DNA of 64,000 nt, taken from Neorhizobium galegae bv. orientalis str. HAMBI 540. GTDB lineage: Bacteria; Pseudomonadota; Alphaproteobacteria; Rhizobiales; Rhizobiaceae. Location: NCBI RefSeq assembly GCF_000731315.1, contig NZ_HG938353.1:1674001-1738000 (forward strand). The letters are read 5' to 3'. The notes under the pieces are model-generated. The model did not search any database. It had not been told where the DNA came from and was given only the letters and a program-made list of their open reading frames with translations. This document shows, in pieces, positions 1-10,412 of the stretch; the first letter of the stretch is position 1; each line of letters opens with the position of its first letter. The position numbers were made by a program, and so were the translations under genes.

Positions 1-696
1 CGCTGGCTGATCGGGCTTTCCGGTGGCAAGGATTCCTATTCGTTGCTCGCCGTGCTGCTGGATCTGCAATGGCGCGGCCTTCTGCCCGTGGAACTCCTTG
101 CCTGCAATCTCGACCAAGGCCAGCCGAACTTCCCAAAGCATATATTGCCGGAATATCTTGCCTCGATTGGGGTGCAGCACCGTATCGAATATCGCGATAC
201 CTATTCGATCGTGAAGGAAAAGGTGCCGGAAGGCGCCACCTATTGCTCGCTCTGTTCCCGGCTGCGGCGCGGCAACCTCTACCGGATCGCCCGCGAGGAG
301 GGCTGTGACGCACTGGTGCTCGGCCATCACCGCGAAGACATCCTCGAAACCTTCTTCATGAACTTCTTCCATGGCGGCAGGCTCGCCGGCATGCCGGCAA
401 AGCTGTTGAACGACGAGGGCGACATGATGGTGCTGAGGCCGCTTGCCTATTGCGCCGAGGACGATCTGGCGAAATTCGCAGCCGCCATGCAGTTCCCGAT
501 CATCCCGTGTGATCTCTGCGGTTCGCAGGATGGCCTGCAGCGCAATGCGATGAAGGCGATGCTCGCCGATATCGAGGCCCGGATGCCGGGCCGCAAGGAT
601 ACGATGCTGCGCGCGCTCGCCCATGTGAACCCGTCGCACCTGCTCGATCCGAAGCTCTTCGATTTCTCCGGCCTGCAAGCCGCTCAAAGTCTCTGA
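1..696 (+). CDS. ttcA: tRNA 2-thiocytidine(32) synthetase TtcA (5'-truncated by window edge)
   Basis: The frame is open from base 1, so the start lies outside the window. TtcA adenylates and thiolates cytidine-32 of certain tRNAs in the cytoplasm, using an Fe-S cluster and a sulfur donor. The visible part opens on the PP-loop ATP-pyrophosphatase motif SGGKDS (fragment residues 7-12). It then has a CxxC pair in [15 protein letters not shown] and a further cysteine in PCDLCGSQ; these are the cluster ligands known in the family. [14 protein letters not shown] is also typical. About 231 residues are present and perhaps 50-60 N-terminal residues are missing. The next gene begins 49 bases downstream on the same strand. 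The call rests on the PP-loop and the cysteine pattern together, which separates it from TilS. Confidence 0.93.
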   Translation, partial: RWLIGLSGGKDSYSLLAVLLDLQWRGLLPVELLACNLDQGQPNFPKHILPEYLASIGVQHRIEYRDTYSIVKEKVPEGATYCSLCSRLRRGNLYRIAREEGCDALVLGHHREDILETFFMNFFHGGRLAGMPAKLLNDEGDMMVLRPLAYCAEDDLAKFAAAMQFPIIPCDLCGSQDGLQRNAMKAMLADIEARMPGRKDTMLRALAHVNPSHLLDPKLFDFSGLQAAQSL

Positions 697-745
697 ATTC
701 CCCCGAACCCAACCTTCCGCACCAATCCCCCAAGAGACCGTTGTC

Positions 746-1570
746 ATGACCCTTCCGCTCGACATCACGAAGCTTGCCGATCTTCTGCGCCTTGCCGCCA
801 AGGCCGAAATCCTGCCGCGTTTCCGGCGGCTGGGCAGCGGCGATGTACGTTCAAAGAGCGAGCCGTCCGACCTGGTGACGGAAGCCGACGAGGCCGCCGA
901 GCGGATGATCCGCCGCGAGCTGGAAGCCTTTGCGCCCGGCGCGCTCTTTGTCGGCGAGGAATCGGTGGCAGCCGATCCGTCGCTGCTCGCCAAGCTCGCG
1001 GATGCGGAATTCGCGGTGGTCGTCGATCCGGTCGACGGCACGTTCAACTTCGCCTCGGGCATCCCGGCCTTCGGCGTCATGGCCTCCGTTGTCTGGAAGG
1101 GCGAGACGGTGGCCGGTATCATCTACGATCCGATGGGCGACGACTGGGTCATGGCGGAAAGGGGCGCCGGCGCATTCCTGCGACGGCCGGATGGCGAGGT
1201 GATCCGGCTTTCGGTCGCCGACGCCCGGCCGATCGAAGCCATGATCGGTATGGCCTCGCCCGGATATTTCTTCGGCGGCGAGCGGGAGCGGATCCTCGGC
1301 AATCTCGCCAAAGTCCGGTTCTTTGCCAACTATCGCTGCTCGGCCCATGAATATCGCACGTTCGCCGGCGGGCATGTGCAGTTCGTGCTCTACAACAAGC
1401 TGATGCCCTGGGACCACCTGGCCGGCACGCTGATCGGCACGGAGGCGGGCGGTTACGTCGCGCGCTTCGACGGCTCTCCTTACATGCCGCACCATGTCGA
1501 CGGCGGGCTGTTGCTCGCTACCGACAAGGAAAGCTGGCAGATGCTGCGCAACGAGATCATCGGCCCCTGA
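746..1570 (+). CDS. Inositol monophosphatase family protein (SuhB/HisN/CysQ-like)
   Basis: A Mg-dependent phosphomonoesterase of 274 aa, the usual family length. The metal-binding motifs are GEES (about residues 70-73), DPVDGTFNF (94-102) and WDHLAGTLIGTEAGG (from 222). LVTEADEAAER near residue 43 fits the N-terminal metal-loop region. Known family substrates are inositol-1-phosphate, histidinol phosphate, PAP and fructose-1,6-bisphosphate. The sequence alone does not tell me which one applies, so no symbol is given. The start is an ATG after CAAGAGACCGTTGTC. It follows ttcA closely and ends at a perfect hairpin facing a convergent MFS gene. Confidence 0.88.
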   Translation: MTLPLDITKLADLLRLAAKAEILPRFRRLGSGDVRSKSEPSDLVTEADEAAERMIRRELEAFAPGALFVGEESVAADPSLLAKLADAEFAVVVDPVDGTFNFASGIPAFGVMASVVWKGETVAGIIYDPMGDDWVMAERGAGAFLRRPDGEVIRLSVADARPIEAMIGMASPGYFFGGERERILGNLAKVRFFANYRCSAHEYRTFAGGHVQFVLYNKLMPWDHLAGTLIGTEAGGYVARFDGSPYMPHHVDGGLLLATDKESWQMLRNEIIGP

Positions 1571-1581
1571 AATAGCGGCGT

Positions 1582-1619
1582 CAACGAAAAAGGCCGGATC
1601 GCTCCGGCCTTTTTCGTTG
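1582..1619. terminator. Bidirectional rho-independent terminator
   Basis: A perfect 17-bp inverted repeat (1582-1598 with 1603-1619) surrounds a TCGC loop. The stem is GC-rich in its middle, with A and T runs at the arms, so it can end transcription both from the IMPase gene (+) and from the convergent MFS gene (-). Confidence 0.9.
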
Positions 1620-1630
1620 GGAAATGCTTC

Positions 1631-2878
1631 TCAGATCTTCGGATTTTGCGGCTGGAAGAGTTTTCCCTTCTCGCCGATCAGCACGAAGATCAACCCGATG
1701 ATTGAGACGGTGAAGAAGCCTGCGACCAGCGGCAGTGCCGTACCGTTGAAGGACTGGCCGATCGCGACGCCGATCAGTGCCCCGCCGACCGTGCTCATGA
1801 AGCCGAGCACGGCGGACGCCGTTCCGGCGACATGGCCGAGTGGCTCCATGGCGAGCGAATTGAAGTTCGAGCCGATCCAGCCGAACTGGAACATCGAGAG
1901 CCCGAAAAACGCGATGAAGATCACGAGCGGCATGGGTTGAGGCCCGAAAATCTGCACGAGCATCCAGACGAATGTAATGCCGATGAAGCCAAGCAGCGAG
2001 CCGTGCGAAAGGCGCCGCATGCCGAAACGCCCGACAAATCGGGCGTTCAGAAAGGATGCGGCAGACATGAACACCGCCACGCAGGCGAAGACCAGCGGAA
2101 ACCAGACGCCGACGTCGTAGATACCGACATAAATCTGTTGGGCCGAGTTGATGAAGCCGAACATGGCGCCGAAAATGAATGTGCTGGCAATCGTGTAGCA
2201 GAGGGCAAGGCGATTGGTCAGAACGATCTGGAAGGCGTGCAGGATCGACGAAATGGTGAAGGGACGCACATCGGCCGGATCGAGCGTTTCCGGCAGGCGC
2301 GAATACATCCAGAAGCCGATGCAAAGCGAGGCGACTGCCATGAACACGAAAATCAGGTGCCAGTTGCCGAACAGCATGATCACCTGGCCCGTGGCCGGCG
2401 CGATGACCGGCACGACCATGAAGACCATCATGATCAGCGACATGACTTCCGCCATGGCGCGACCACCGTATACGTCACGCACGATCGAAATGGAAATCAC
2501 TCGTGTTGCGGCCGCTCCGGCACCCTGGATGAAGCGAAGGGCCAGCAGCGCCCCGAATGATGGCGCGATGACGGCGCCGACAGCGCAGACGAAATAGAGG
2601 CCGAGGCCGAAGAGCATCGGATTTCTGCGACCGAAACGGTCGGAGATCGATCCATAGATGATCTGTGCGGCGCCGAGGCCGAAGAGATAGGCCGAAACGA
2701 CATACTGGCGGTGGTTTTCGTTGACGACGCCAAGCGATGCGCCGATCTCCTGCAATCCGGGAAGCATGATGTCGATGGCAAGCGAATTAATGGCCATCAG
2801 CATCGCCATCATCGCGATGAATTCGACCCGACCCATGCCGCGCAGGCGGGCCGGGGCAGTTTGTGAAGGATTTGTCAC
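1631..2878 (-). CDS. MFS drug-resistance transporter, Bcr/CflA-type (DHA1)
   Basis: A 415-aa inner-membrane protein with about 12 hydrophobic segments, the normal size for a DHA1 major-facilitator exporter. The loop between TM2 and TM3 holds DRFGRRNPMLFGL, the MFS motif A. TM1 contains the acidic motif LAIDIMLPGL, typical of Bcr/CflA proteins, which export bicyclomycin, sulfonamides, chloramphenicol or dipeptides by proton antiport. The substrate cannot be read from sequence. The GTG start at 2878 has AGGAAACTGCT upstream; an internal ATG at 2836 is less well placed. It lies downstream of grxD on the same strand, but a hairpin at 2901-2925 separates them, so it may be a separate unit. Confidence 0.9.
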   Translation of the reverse strand: MTNPSQTAPARLRGMGRVEFIAMMAMLMAINSLAIDIMLPGLQEIGASLGVVNENHRQYVVSAYLFGLGAAQIIYGSISDRFGRRNPMLFGLGLYFVCAVGAVIAPSFGALLALRFIQGAGAAATRVISISIVRDVYGGRAMAEVMSLIMMVFMVVPVIAPATGQVIMLFGNWHLIFVFMAVASLCIGFWMYSRLPETLDPADVRPFTISSILHAFQIVLTNRLALCYTIASTFIFGAMFGFINSAQQIYVGIYDVGVWFPLVFACVAVFMSAASFLNARFVGRFGMRRLSHGSLLGFIGITFVWMLVQIFGPQPMPLVIFIAFFGLSMFQFGWIGSNFNSLAMEPLGHVAGTASAVLGFMSTVGGALIGVAIGQSFNGTALPLVAGFFTVSIIGLIFVLIGEKGKLFQPQNPKI

Positions 2879-2900
2879 AGCAGTTTCCTAAACAACGTGA

Positions 2901-2925
2901 AAGGCGCCGTTGGGAGCGGCGCCTT
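2901..2925 (-). terminator. Probable terminator after grxD
   Basis: A 9-bp perfect stem (2901-2909 with 2917-2925) has a 7-nt loop. It lies between the end of grxD and the start of the MFS gene. The T-run on the minus strand is short, so it may be leaky or act mainly as a 3' stabiliser. Confidence 0.55.
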
Positions 2926-2967
2926 GAAAATGTCTTTTAAATATCCCGGACAGCAGCCCGGAAAATC

Positions 2968-3303
2968 TCAGGCGGCGCCGCGGACTCCGATGCCCTGTTC
3001 CTGCAGATGAGTCTGCAATTCGCCGGATTGGAACATCTCGCGGACGATATCGCAACCGCCGACGAACTCGCCCTTGACGTAAAGTTGCGGAATGGTCGGC
3101 CAGTTGGAATAGTCCTTGATGCCCTGGCGGATCTCCGCATCGGCGAGCACGTTGACGCCCTTATAATCCAGGCCGAGATAGTCGAGGATCTGCACGACCT
3201 GGCCGGAGAAACCACATTGCGGGAACTGCGGGGTGCCCTTCATGAAGAGAACGACGTCGTTGGTCTTCACTTCGTTGGCGATAAAATCGGTAATTCCGCT
3301 CAT
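2968..3303 (-). CDS. grxD: Monothiol CGFS glutaredoxin (Grx4/GrxD)
   Basis: A 111-aa cytoplasmic protein that binds a [2Fe-2S] cluster with glutathione, carries clusters to targets and pairs with BolA proteins. The active-site motif is PQCGFSGQ with the single cysteine at about residue 30. The substrate-side features [31 protein letters not shown] and the C-terminal helix are those of Grx4. The start ATG has AAAGGATAGGAC directly upstream. bolA lies immediately upstream on the same strand, as in many alphaproteobacteria, which supports a joint role in iron sensing and Fe-S trafficking. Confidence 0.96.
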   Translation of the reverse strand: MSGITDFIANEVKTNDVVLFMKGTPQFPQCGFSGQVVQILDYLGLDYKGVNVLADAEIRQGIKDYSNWPTIPQLYVKGEFVGGCDIVREMFQSGELQTHLQEQGIGVRGAA

Positions 3304-3459
3304 GTCCTATCCTTTCACATGCGGTTTCAAGGGCCGCTGCGCTGCGTGATCTGCCTTAAATAGCAATCCAGCATCGGGAATTCCAGCGGAATAGTCCGGC
3401 GGAATGCGCTTATTGTTTCGCGTAGCCCCGGTTTTGAACCTCGGCCCGGCTAACGTCCC

Positions 3460-3696
3460 TCACTCCGCCGGAGCGGAGGTCTGCAACGCCAGCGCATGCA
3501 GCACGCCGCCCATATTGCCCTTTAGAGCCTCGTAGACCATCTGGTGCTGCTGCACCCGGCTCTTTCCCCGGAAGGCTTCCGCCACCACTTCCGCGGCATA
3601 GTGGTCGCCGTCGCCGGCAAGATCCCGGATGGTGACCTTGGCACCGGGAATGCCGGCCTTGATCAGGTCTTCGATTTCACCGGGTCTCATAGCCAT
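3460..3696 (-). CDS. bolA: BolA family protein
   Basis: A short (78 aa) class II KH-like BolA protein. It contains DHYAAEVVAEAFRGKSRVQQHQMVYEAL, matching the family signature FxGKSRVxxHQxVY. The conserved histidine that co-ligates a cluster with a CGFS glutaredoxin is in this stretch. I chose the ATG at 3696 (MAMRPGEIEDLI) because it has an AAAAGGG element upstream; the reading frame extends another 20 codons upstream without family similarity. grxD follows after 156 bases. The pair probably acts in the cytoplasm as an iron/Fe-S status relay. Confidence 0.93.
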   Translation of the reverse strand: MAMRPGEIEDLIKAGIPGAKVTIRDLAGDGDHYAAEVVAEAFRGKSRVQQHQMVYEALKGNMGGVLHALALQTSAPAE

Positions 3697-3803
3697 GATG
3701 TCATCCCTTTTCTCTCCGCGGGACTCAAAACCGCAGAACCTTTTGTCAGGATACACTGCCTCAAAGCTGCTCTGCGGTCAAAGCTGGATCGAAGGGCTCC
3801 GCC

Positions 3804-4487
3804 TCAATGGTGCAGGAATACGTGTTTCACCTTGTAGAGGCTGGCTTTGGCTCGGGCTCTAAGCGGCGGAAGATGCTGGGTCCGGGAGAAGCGAAAAAGC
3901 CAGATGGAACTCAGGGTCAGGATCATGAAGCCGTAGGACTCGAAGCTTTCCTCCATCACGACGATATCGAAATGTTCGGCCAGCTGGCTGATGCCGAGAA
4001 CGGCGGCAATCAGGGCCAGCGGCCAGGAAAGGCGTGGATGAATGGCCCGGAGAATGCCTCCTCTATGGCGATATTCGAACACGATCGTCGCAATCAGCAG
4101 GATGAGAGCGGCCGCGCCGATAATAATCGGCAGCCAGGTCTTCGACACACAATAAATTGTCATACTTCCACGACATATTGGCATCTCGCGCATGAAGAAC
4201 ACGATGGAAATGCAGGCCGTCGTGATTGCGACGAAGCGGGCCAATATCCGCGTCCCCAAGGCCGCCATGACGGCAAAAAGGGCGGTGATGGCAAGCGAAG
4301 CGGACTGAATGTCTTCGATGGGGCCGTCTTCATCGAAGATGTCGTGGGTGGTCATTCCCATCTTCGAGAAAATCATCCAGGCCAGAACGTTCAGGCAAAG
4401 GGTGATGATCAGTGCATCGAGCCAGATGCGCTTGTAGTGCCAGGTCGGGCCCGATGACCTCAACCAGGTCAAAATCGGCATAAGCAT
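3804..4487 (-). CDS. Conserved multi-TM membrane protein of unknown function
   Basis: A 227-aa protein with about six hydrophobic segments (starting near residues 24, 64, 83, 117, 150 and 180) and a basic C-terminal tail. I do not recognise a named family. Two charged stretches lie at the membrane edge: DEDGPIEDIQ after TM1 and FFMREMPICRG after TM3. Charged residues at membrane borders resemble those of CREST-type intramembrane hydrolases, but I cannot confirm membership. A histidine lies in LAEHFDIVVMEESFESYG before the last helix. It is flanked by bolA and purL on the same strand with gaps of over 100 bases, so it is probably its own unit. The ATG at 4481 is an alternative start. Confidence 0.8.
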   Translation of the reverse strand: MLMPILTWLRSSGPTWHYKRIWLDALIITLCLNVLAWMIFSKMGMTTHDIFDEDGPIEDIQSASLAITALFAVMAALGTRILARFVAITTACISIVFFMREMPICRGSMTIYCVSKTWLPIIIGAAALILLIATIVFEYRHRGGILRAIHPRLSWPLALIAAVLGISQLAEHFDIVVMEESFESYGFMILTLSSIWLFRFSRTQHLPPLRARAKASLYKVKHVFLHH

Positions 4488-4638
4488 TTGCTGCGCTTAC
4501 TTTCCTAATTCAGAAAGCCGCAACGCTTACCGGGACAGCCCGAGTCCATCAATCCCCCGCGCTTCAAATTTGTTCACCTGTGCAAACAAACCGCGATCGA
4601 GAAATCGCGGCTTGGGTATCGGAATGGGCTGGACGGGG

Positions 4639-6846
<2,208 letters not shown>

Positions 6847-6956
6847 GATCTTCTCTGGATTGAAGGGCCAAGCTCTTGGCGCTCTTTAGCCTAAGTCGCA
6901 AAGCGGCGCGACAGGAAAATACGGCTGTGCAGCGTTACTGTGTAGGAGCCTGAAAA

Positions 6957-6980
6957 CAAAAAGCGCCGGAAAACCGGCGC
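6957..6980 (-). terminator. Rho-independent terminator of the PagL-like gene
   Basis: A 7-bp perfect stem of GCGCCGG (6963-6969 with 6974-6980) encloses a 4-nt loop. On the minus strand it is followed by a T-rich tract, 26 bases past the stop codon of the PagL-like gene and before purL. Confidence 0.8.
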
Positions 6981-7006
6981 CTCAGTTGGAAAATAGGCGA
7001 TCTGGA

Positions 7007-7561
7007 TCAGAACTTGTAGCCGACTGCGATGCCTGCATAGGAGAGGCCGGCATTGTAGTCGCAGAGGTTGGCATTCGAGGAGTGCTCGACGGTCGCCAAT
7101 ACACGCCAGTTGTTGGTGATGTTGTAACCAAGGCCGAGCGACTCGTGGAAGAGCGCATGGCAACCGACCTTCGGACCGTCATTCGGCTTGTCGAGATTGC
7201 CGTTGTTGAAGGCGCCGCCGAAGCCGAGATCGACGAAGATGCGGTCGGTGATCGGTGCAGTCCAGGTGAAGCCGGCGAATACCTGGCTTGCTTCGCCTGC
7301 CGTCGACACGATCGCGCCGACGTGGACGCGCGGACGCAGCATGTGGTCCATGAAGCTCTCGGCATGACGCTGGTCGAAGGGGTCGAAGAAGACGGTAGCG
7401 GACGGGAAGGCACCCTTCTCGAAAGTGCTCGCGCTCTGAATCGAACCGGAGACGCCGATTCGCACTTCATCGAACAGACGTTCCTGAGCAAATGCCGAGG
7501 ACGATATGCCCGAAGCCAGAATGATGGCTCCGATTGCAGATGCGAAAAATGCCTTGTTCAT
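7007..7561 (-). CDS. PagL-like acyloxyacyl hydrolase / outer-membrane beta-barrel
   Basis: A 184-aa protein with a Sec signal peptide (MNKAFFASAIGAIILASGIS..AFAQ). Short alternating hydrophobic strands follow, ending in an aromatic C-terminus (VGYKF) typical of outer-membrane barrels. Near the C-terminus, VEHSSNANL resembles the His-x-Ser region of PagL lipid A 3-O-deacylases, which trim a fatty acid from lipid A. I could not place the third catalytic residue with certainty, so a non-enzymatic porin-like role remains possible. The start at 7561 has GAGGGCGG upstream; the frame runs 38 codons further but without a signal sequence. It sits between purL and a lipoprotein gene. Confidence 0.72.
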   Translation of the reverse strand: MNKAFFASAIGAIILASGISSSAFAQERLFDEVRIGVSGSIQSASTFEKGAFPSATVFFDPFDQRHAESFMDHMLRPRVHVGAIVSTAGEASQVFAGFTWTAPITDRIFVDLGFGGAFNNGNLDKPNDGPKVGCHALFHESLGLGYNITNNWRVLATVEHSSNANLCDYNAGLSYAGIAVGYKF

Positions 7562-7782
7562 TACACCGCCCTCATAAGCGCCGCCATGCCGGCGGCCGGT
7601 GCGATCCGCACTCGGTGCGCTCGCCCACTCTTCCAGATCGAAGTGGTACAATGGCACTTTGACGCCGTCCAGCACCGTTCACACTGTGTTATCACTTGTG
7701 GCCAAAAAATGTGACGATTTGGACAAGCCGGTGCAGGCGTGCAACAGATTACATATTAATGCGTAAATACAGATGGTTAATA

Positions 7783-8181
7783 TCAGCAGCCCGTCGCGCC
7801 GCCGGCCCAGCGCAGGACGTCGCGCTTGATCCTCTCCCCATCGGGGCCGCTCATCATCGGGCCGAAAGCGTCGAGGCGGGCGGGGCTGCCTTCCGCCTGG
7901 ACGACCAGCATCGGACGCGACTCAGGGCTGTTGCGCGGCACGGCGAGAATGCGCGGCCGGCCGGAGAAGGAGTTGAGTTCCGGTGCCAGGCGATAGGGCT
8001 TGAACGCCGCATCGCCCGACTTGAACCAGCAGCTATTGGCGGCCAGCGCCACGCGTTCCATGGTCGGAAGTGCGGCGCGGTCGGTCGTCACCGCCGCAGG
8101 GCGCCCCGACTGACAGGCGGACAGCGCCATGCCAAGGATCACGAGAGACGACATGGCGGGCAGGCGATGGGAGAACGGCAT
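7783..8181 (-). CDS. Small predicted lipoprotein, unknown function
   Basis: A 132-aa protein whose N-terminus (MPFSHRLPAMSSLVILGMALSAC) ends in a lipobox LSAC, so it should be lipid-anchored after signal peptidase II cleavage. The mature part has two further cysteines (NSCWFKSGD and the terminal ATGC), which could form a disulfide. I see no recognised domain. The ATG at 8181 is preferred over a TTG one codon upstream; CAGGACG lies 5 bases before it. purQ ends 57 bases upstream of this start, so cotranscription with the pur genes is possible. Confidence 0.7.
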   Translation of the reverse strand: MPFSHRLPAMSSLVILGMALSACQSGRPAAVTTDRAALPTMERVALAANSCWFKSGDAAFKPYRLAPELNSFSGRPRILAVPRNSPESRPMLVVQAEGSPARLDAFGPMMSGPDGERIKRDVLRWAGGATGC

Positions 8182-8238
8182 CAAAACGTCCTGACGTGGT
8201 TTCGGTCGTTCTAGGATCGATCCGGATAAGATGAAGGT

Positions 8239-8919
8239 TCAGGCGGTCGCGGCGATGACATCGAGCGCCGAGGCGAAAATTCCGCGCCCGTCATTGCCGC
8301 CATGGGCGGCTTCGATCAGGTTTTCCGGGTGGGGCATCATGCCGAGCACGTTGCCGCGGCTGTTCATGACGCCGGCGATATCGTTCAGCGAGCCGTTCGG
8401 GTTGGTGCCTTCGGCATAACGGAAGACGATTTCGCCACGATCTTCCATGCCCGATAACGTCTCCGCATCGACGAAATAGTTGCCGTCGTGATGGGCGACC
8501 GGGCAACGGAGCACCTGGCCCTTTTCATAGGCCCGGGTGAAATCCGTGTCGGCATTGACCACTTCGAGCTTCACTTCCTTGCAGACGAATTTCAGCGAGG
8601 AATTGCGCATCAGCGCGCCGGGCAGCATGCCGGCTTCAACGAGGATCTGGAACCCGTTGCAGACGCCGAGTACCTTGACACCCTTGTCCGCCTTGTCCTT
8701 GATCGCCTGCATCACCGGCATGCGGGCCGCGATCGCGCCGCAACGCAGATAATCGCCGTAGGAAAAGCCGCCGGGGATGACGATGAGATCGACATCATCC
8801 GGAATGTCGGTCTCGGTCTGCCAGACGGTGATCGGCGCCTTGCCGGAGATCTTAGTGAGGGCGGCGATCATGTCGCGATCGCGATTGAGACCGGGAAGCT
8901 GAACGACGGCGGATTTCAT
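8239..8919 (-). CDS. purQ: Phosphoribosylformylglycinamidine synthase subunit PurQ (glutaminase)
   Basis: A class I glutamine amidotransferase subunit (226 aa) that releases ammonia for PurL. The nucleophile cysteine is at about residue 87 in [10 protein letters not shown], and the His/Glu pair is in [10 protein letters not shown] (about 197 and 199). The N-terminus and the oxyanion strand [14 protein letters not shown] are typical. Its start codon overlaps the stop of the preceding small coiled-coil gene by 4 bases, which suggests translational coupling with that gene. Confidence 0.97.
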   Translation of the reverse strand: MKSAVVQLPGLNRDRDMIAALTKISGKAPITVWQTETDIPDDVDLIVIPGGFSYGDYLRCGAIAARMPVMQAIKDKADKGVKVLGVCNGFQILVEAGMLPGALMRNSSLKFVCKEVKLEVVNADTDFTRAYEKGQVLRCPVAHHDGNYFVDAETLSGMEDRGEIVFRYAEGTNPNGSLNDIAGVMNSRGNVLGMMPHPENLIEAAHGGNDGRGIFASALDVIAATA

Positions 8920-9173
8920 GGGTGCGGTTCAAACCTTGCCTGGGCCTCGGCTAGCTCGCGCAGTTCGAGGCGGTTTTCGATTCTCTCCAACCTGGCATCC
9001 AGCTGATGCAACATGGTATAGAGGTTGTTGATATCGCTCTGATGCGCGTGAACGACCAAGCGCATCGAATTCATCTCATTCCGAAGATCGCGAATGGCGG
9101 TATCCGACTTGTCAGCTCGCTGATGGAGTCGTTGCAGAAGCTCATTGATGAGTTCCTGGGAAACGTCAGCCAC
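8916..9173 (-). CDS. Small coiled-coil protein B between purS and purQ, unknown
   Basis: An 85-aa, largely helical protein with heptad-like hydrophobics ([12 protein letters not shown], then [24 protein letters not shown]). It starts at a GTG (9173) inside the 3' end of small protein A (8-base overlap) and its stop overlaps the purQ start by 4 bases, so translation is coupled on both sides. Its first residues, [16 protein letters not shown], resemble those of protein A (MAEVTNEMLYEEMLEL), which suggests a duplicated pair. I do not recognise a named family. The position suggests a link to the PurS/PurQ/PurL complex, but it could simply be a passenger in the operon. Confidence 0.75.
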   Translation of the reverse strand: MADVSQELINELLQRLHQRADKSDTAIRDLRNEMNSMRLVVHAHQSDINNLYTMLHQLDARLERIENRLELRELAEAQARFEPHP

Positions 9174-9372
9174 AATATGCCCCGTATCGATCGAAACGGT
9201 CGCCGAAAAGCTTCTTCTTCAAGGCTTCGGTCCGCGCTTGCCCCTCGGCAAGCTCGCGGTTCGTCTCCTTCATGAAACTGACAAGCTCCTCAAGCGACTC
9301 AAGCGTCTGCTTGCTACGCTCGTCGAGCTCCAGCATCTCCTCGTAGAGCATTTCGTTCGTGACTTCAGCCAT
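9166..9372 (-). CDS. Small coiled-coil protein A between purS and purQ, unknown
   Basis: A 68-aa acidic helical protein (MAEVTNEMLYEEMLELDERS..., later VSFMKETNRELAEGQARTEAL) with a basic C-terminal segment KKKLFGDRFDRYG. The ATG at 9372 has GGAG six bases upstream; a GTG one codon earlier is less well spaced. It begins 17 bases after purS and its 3' end overlaps small protein B by 8 bases. It shares an N-terminal pattern with protein B. No signal peptide or membrane segment is visible. Function unknown. Confidence 0.72.
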   Translation of the reverse strand: MAEVTNEMLYEEMLELDERSKQTLESLEELVSFMKETNRELAEGQARTEALKKKLFGDRFDRYGAYCG

Positions 9373-9389
9373 CACACGCTCCGCAACCT

Positions 9390-9632
9390 TCAGTCGAGAG
9401 CGATAGTATAGTTCTCAATCACAGTGTTTGCCAGCAGCTTGTCGCACATGGCTTTCAGGTCCGCCTCGGCCTTCGCCTTGTCGGCGCCCTCGAGTTCGAG
9501 ATCGAAGACCTTGCCCTGGCGGACATGGCCGACGCCGGAAAAGCCGAGACTGCCGAGCGCGCCTTCGATAGCCTTGCCCTGCGGGTCGAGAACGCCGTTT
9601 TTGAGCGTGACCGTCACGCGTGCCTTGATCAC
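9390..9632 (-). CDS. purS: Phosphoribosylformylglycinamidine synthase subunit PurS
   Basis: The 80-aa structural subunit that bridges PurL and PurQ and helps channel ammonia. The typical opening is visible (KARVTVTLKNGVLDPQGKAI), followed by LGSLGFSGVGHVRQGKVFDLEL and a C-terminal MCDKLLANTVIENYTI. It starts at a GTG with GGGGGTAG upstream. It lies 15 bases after purC. Confidence 0.97.
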   Translation of the reverse strand: MIKARVTVTLKNGVLDPQGKAIEGALGSLGFSGVGHVRQGKVFDLELEGADKAKAEADLKAMCDKLLANTVIENYTIALD

Positions 9633-9647
9633 TGATCTACCCCCGAA

Positions 9648-10412
9648 TTACTTGACGAGAACCGGTCCGGTGCCGCGGACGGGTTCGTTTTCATTGATGA
9701 TGCCGAGACGGCGCGCCACTTCCGAATAGGCTTCCACCAGGCCGCCCAGGTCCTGCCGGAAACGGTCCTTGTCCATCTTTTCCTTGGTCTCGATGTCCCA
9801 AAGACGGCAGCTGTCCGGCGAAATCTCATCGGCGAGAATGATGCGCATCATGTCGCCTTCGAACAGGCGGCCGCATTCGATCTTGAAATCGACGAGCTGG
9901 ATGCCGACGCCGAGGAAGAGACCTGAGAGGAAGTCGTTGACGCGGATGGCAAGCGCCATGATGTCGTCGAGCTCGGCAGGGTTCGCCCAGCCGAAAGCGG
10001 TGATGTGCTCTTCGGAAACCATCGGATCGGCGAGCGCATCGGACTTGTAGTAGAACTCTATGATCGAACGCGGCAGGACCATGCCTTCCTCGATACCGAG
10101 GCGGGTCGAGAGCGAGCCGGCGGCGACGTTGCGCACCACGATCTCGAGCGGAATCATCTCCACTTCCTTGATCAGCTGTTCGCGCATGTTCAGCCGGCGG
10201 ATGAAATGCGTCGGGATGCCGATCTTGTTCAGATGGGTGAAGAGATATTCCGAGATGCGGTTGTTGAGGACGCCCTTGCCGTCGATGACGCCGTGCTTCT
10301 TTTTGTTGAAGGCTGTGGCATCGTCCTTGAAGAACTGGATCAGCGTGCCTGGCTCAGGGCCTTCATAAAGGATCTTGGCCTTGCCTTCGTAGATACGGCG
10401 GCGACGGTTCAT
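9648..10412 (-). CDS. purC: SAICAR synthase PurC
   Basis: Phosphoribosylaminoimidazole-succinocarboxamide synthase (254 aa) joins CAIR and aspartate with ATP in purine biosynthesis. Motifs include the N-terminal [28 protein letters not shown], the LEIVVRN-type strand [14 protein letters not shown], and [10 protein letters not shown] with [14 protein letters not shown] near the C-terminus, all characteristic. I chose the ATG at 10412 ([13 protein letters not shown]) because it matches the family N-terminus. The frame extends upstream without similarity. It is the first gene of the purC-purS-A-B-purQ run. Confidence 0.97.
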   Translation of the reverse strand: MNRRRRIYEGKAKILYEGPEPGTLIQFFKDDATAFNKKKHGVIDGKGVLNNRISEYLFTHLNKIGIPTHFIRRLNMREQLIKEVEMIPLEIVVRNVAAGSLSTRLGIEEGMVLPRSIIEFYYKSDALADPMVSEEHITAFGWANPAELDDIMALAIRVNDFLSGLFLGVGIQLVDFKIECGRLFEGDMMRIILADEISPDSCRLWDIETKEKMDKDRFRQDLGGLVEAYSEVARRLGIINENEPVRGTGPVLVK

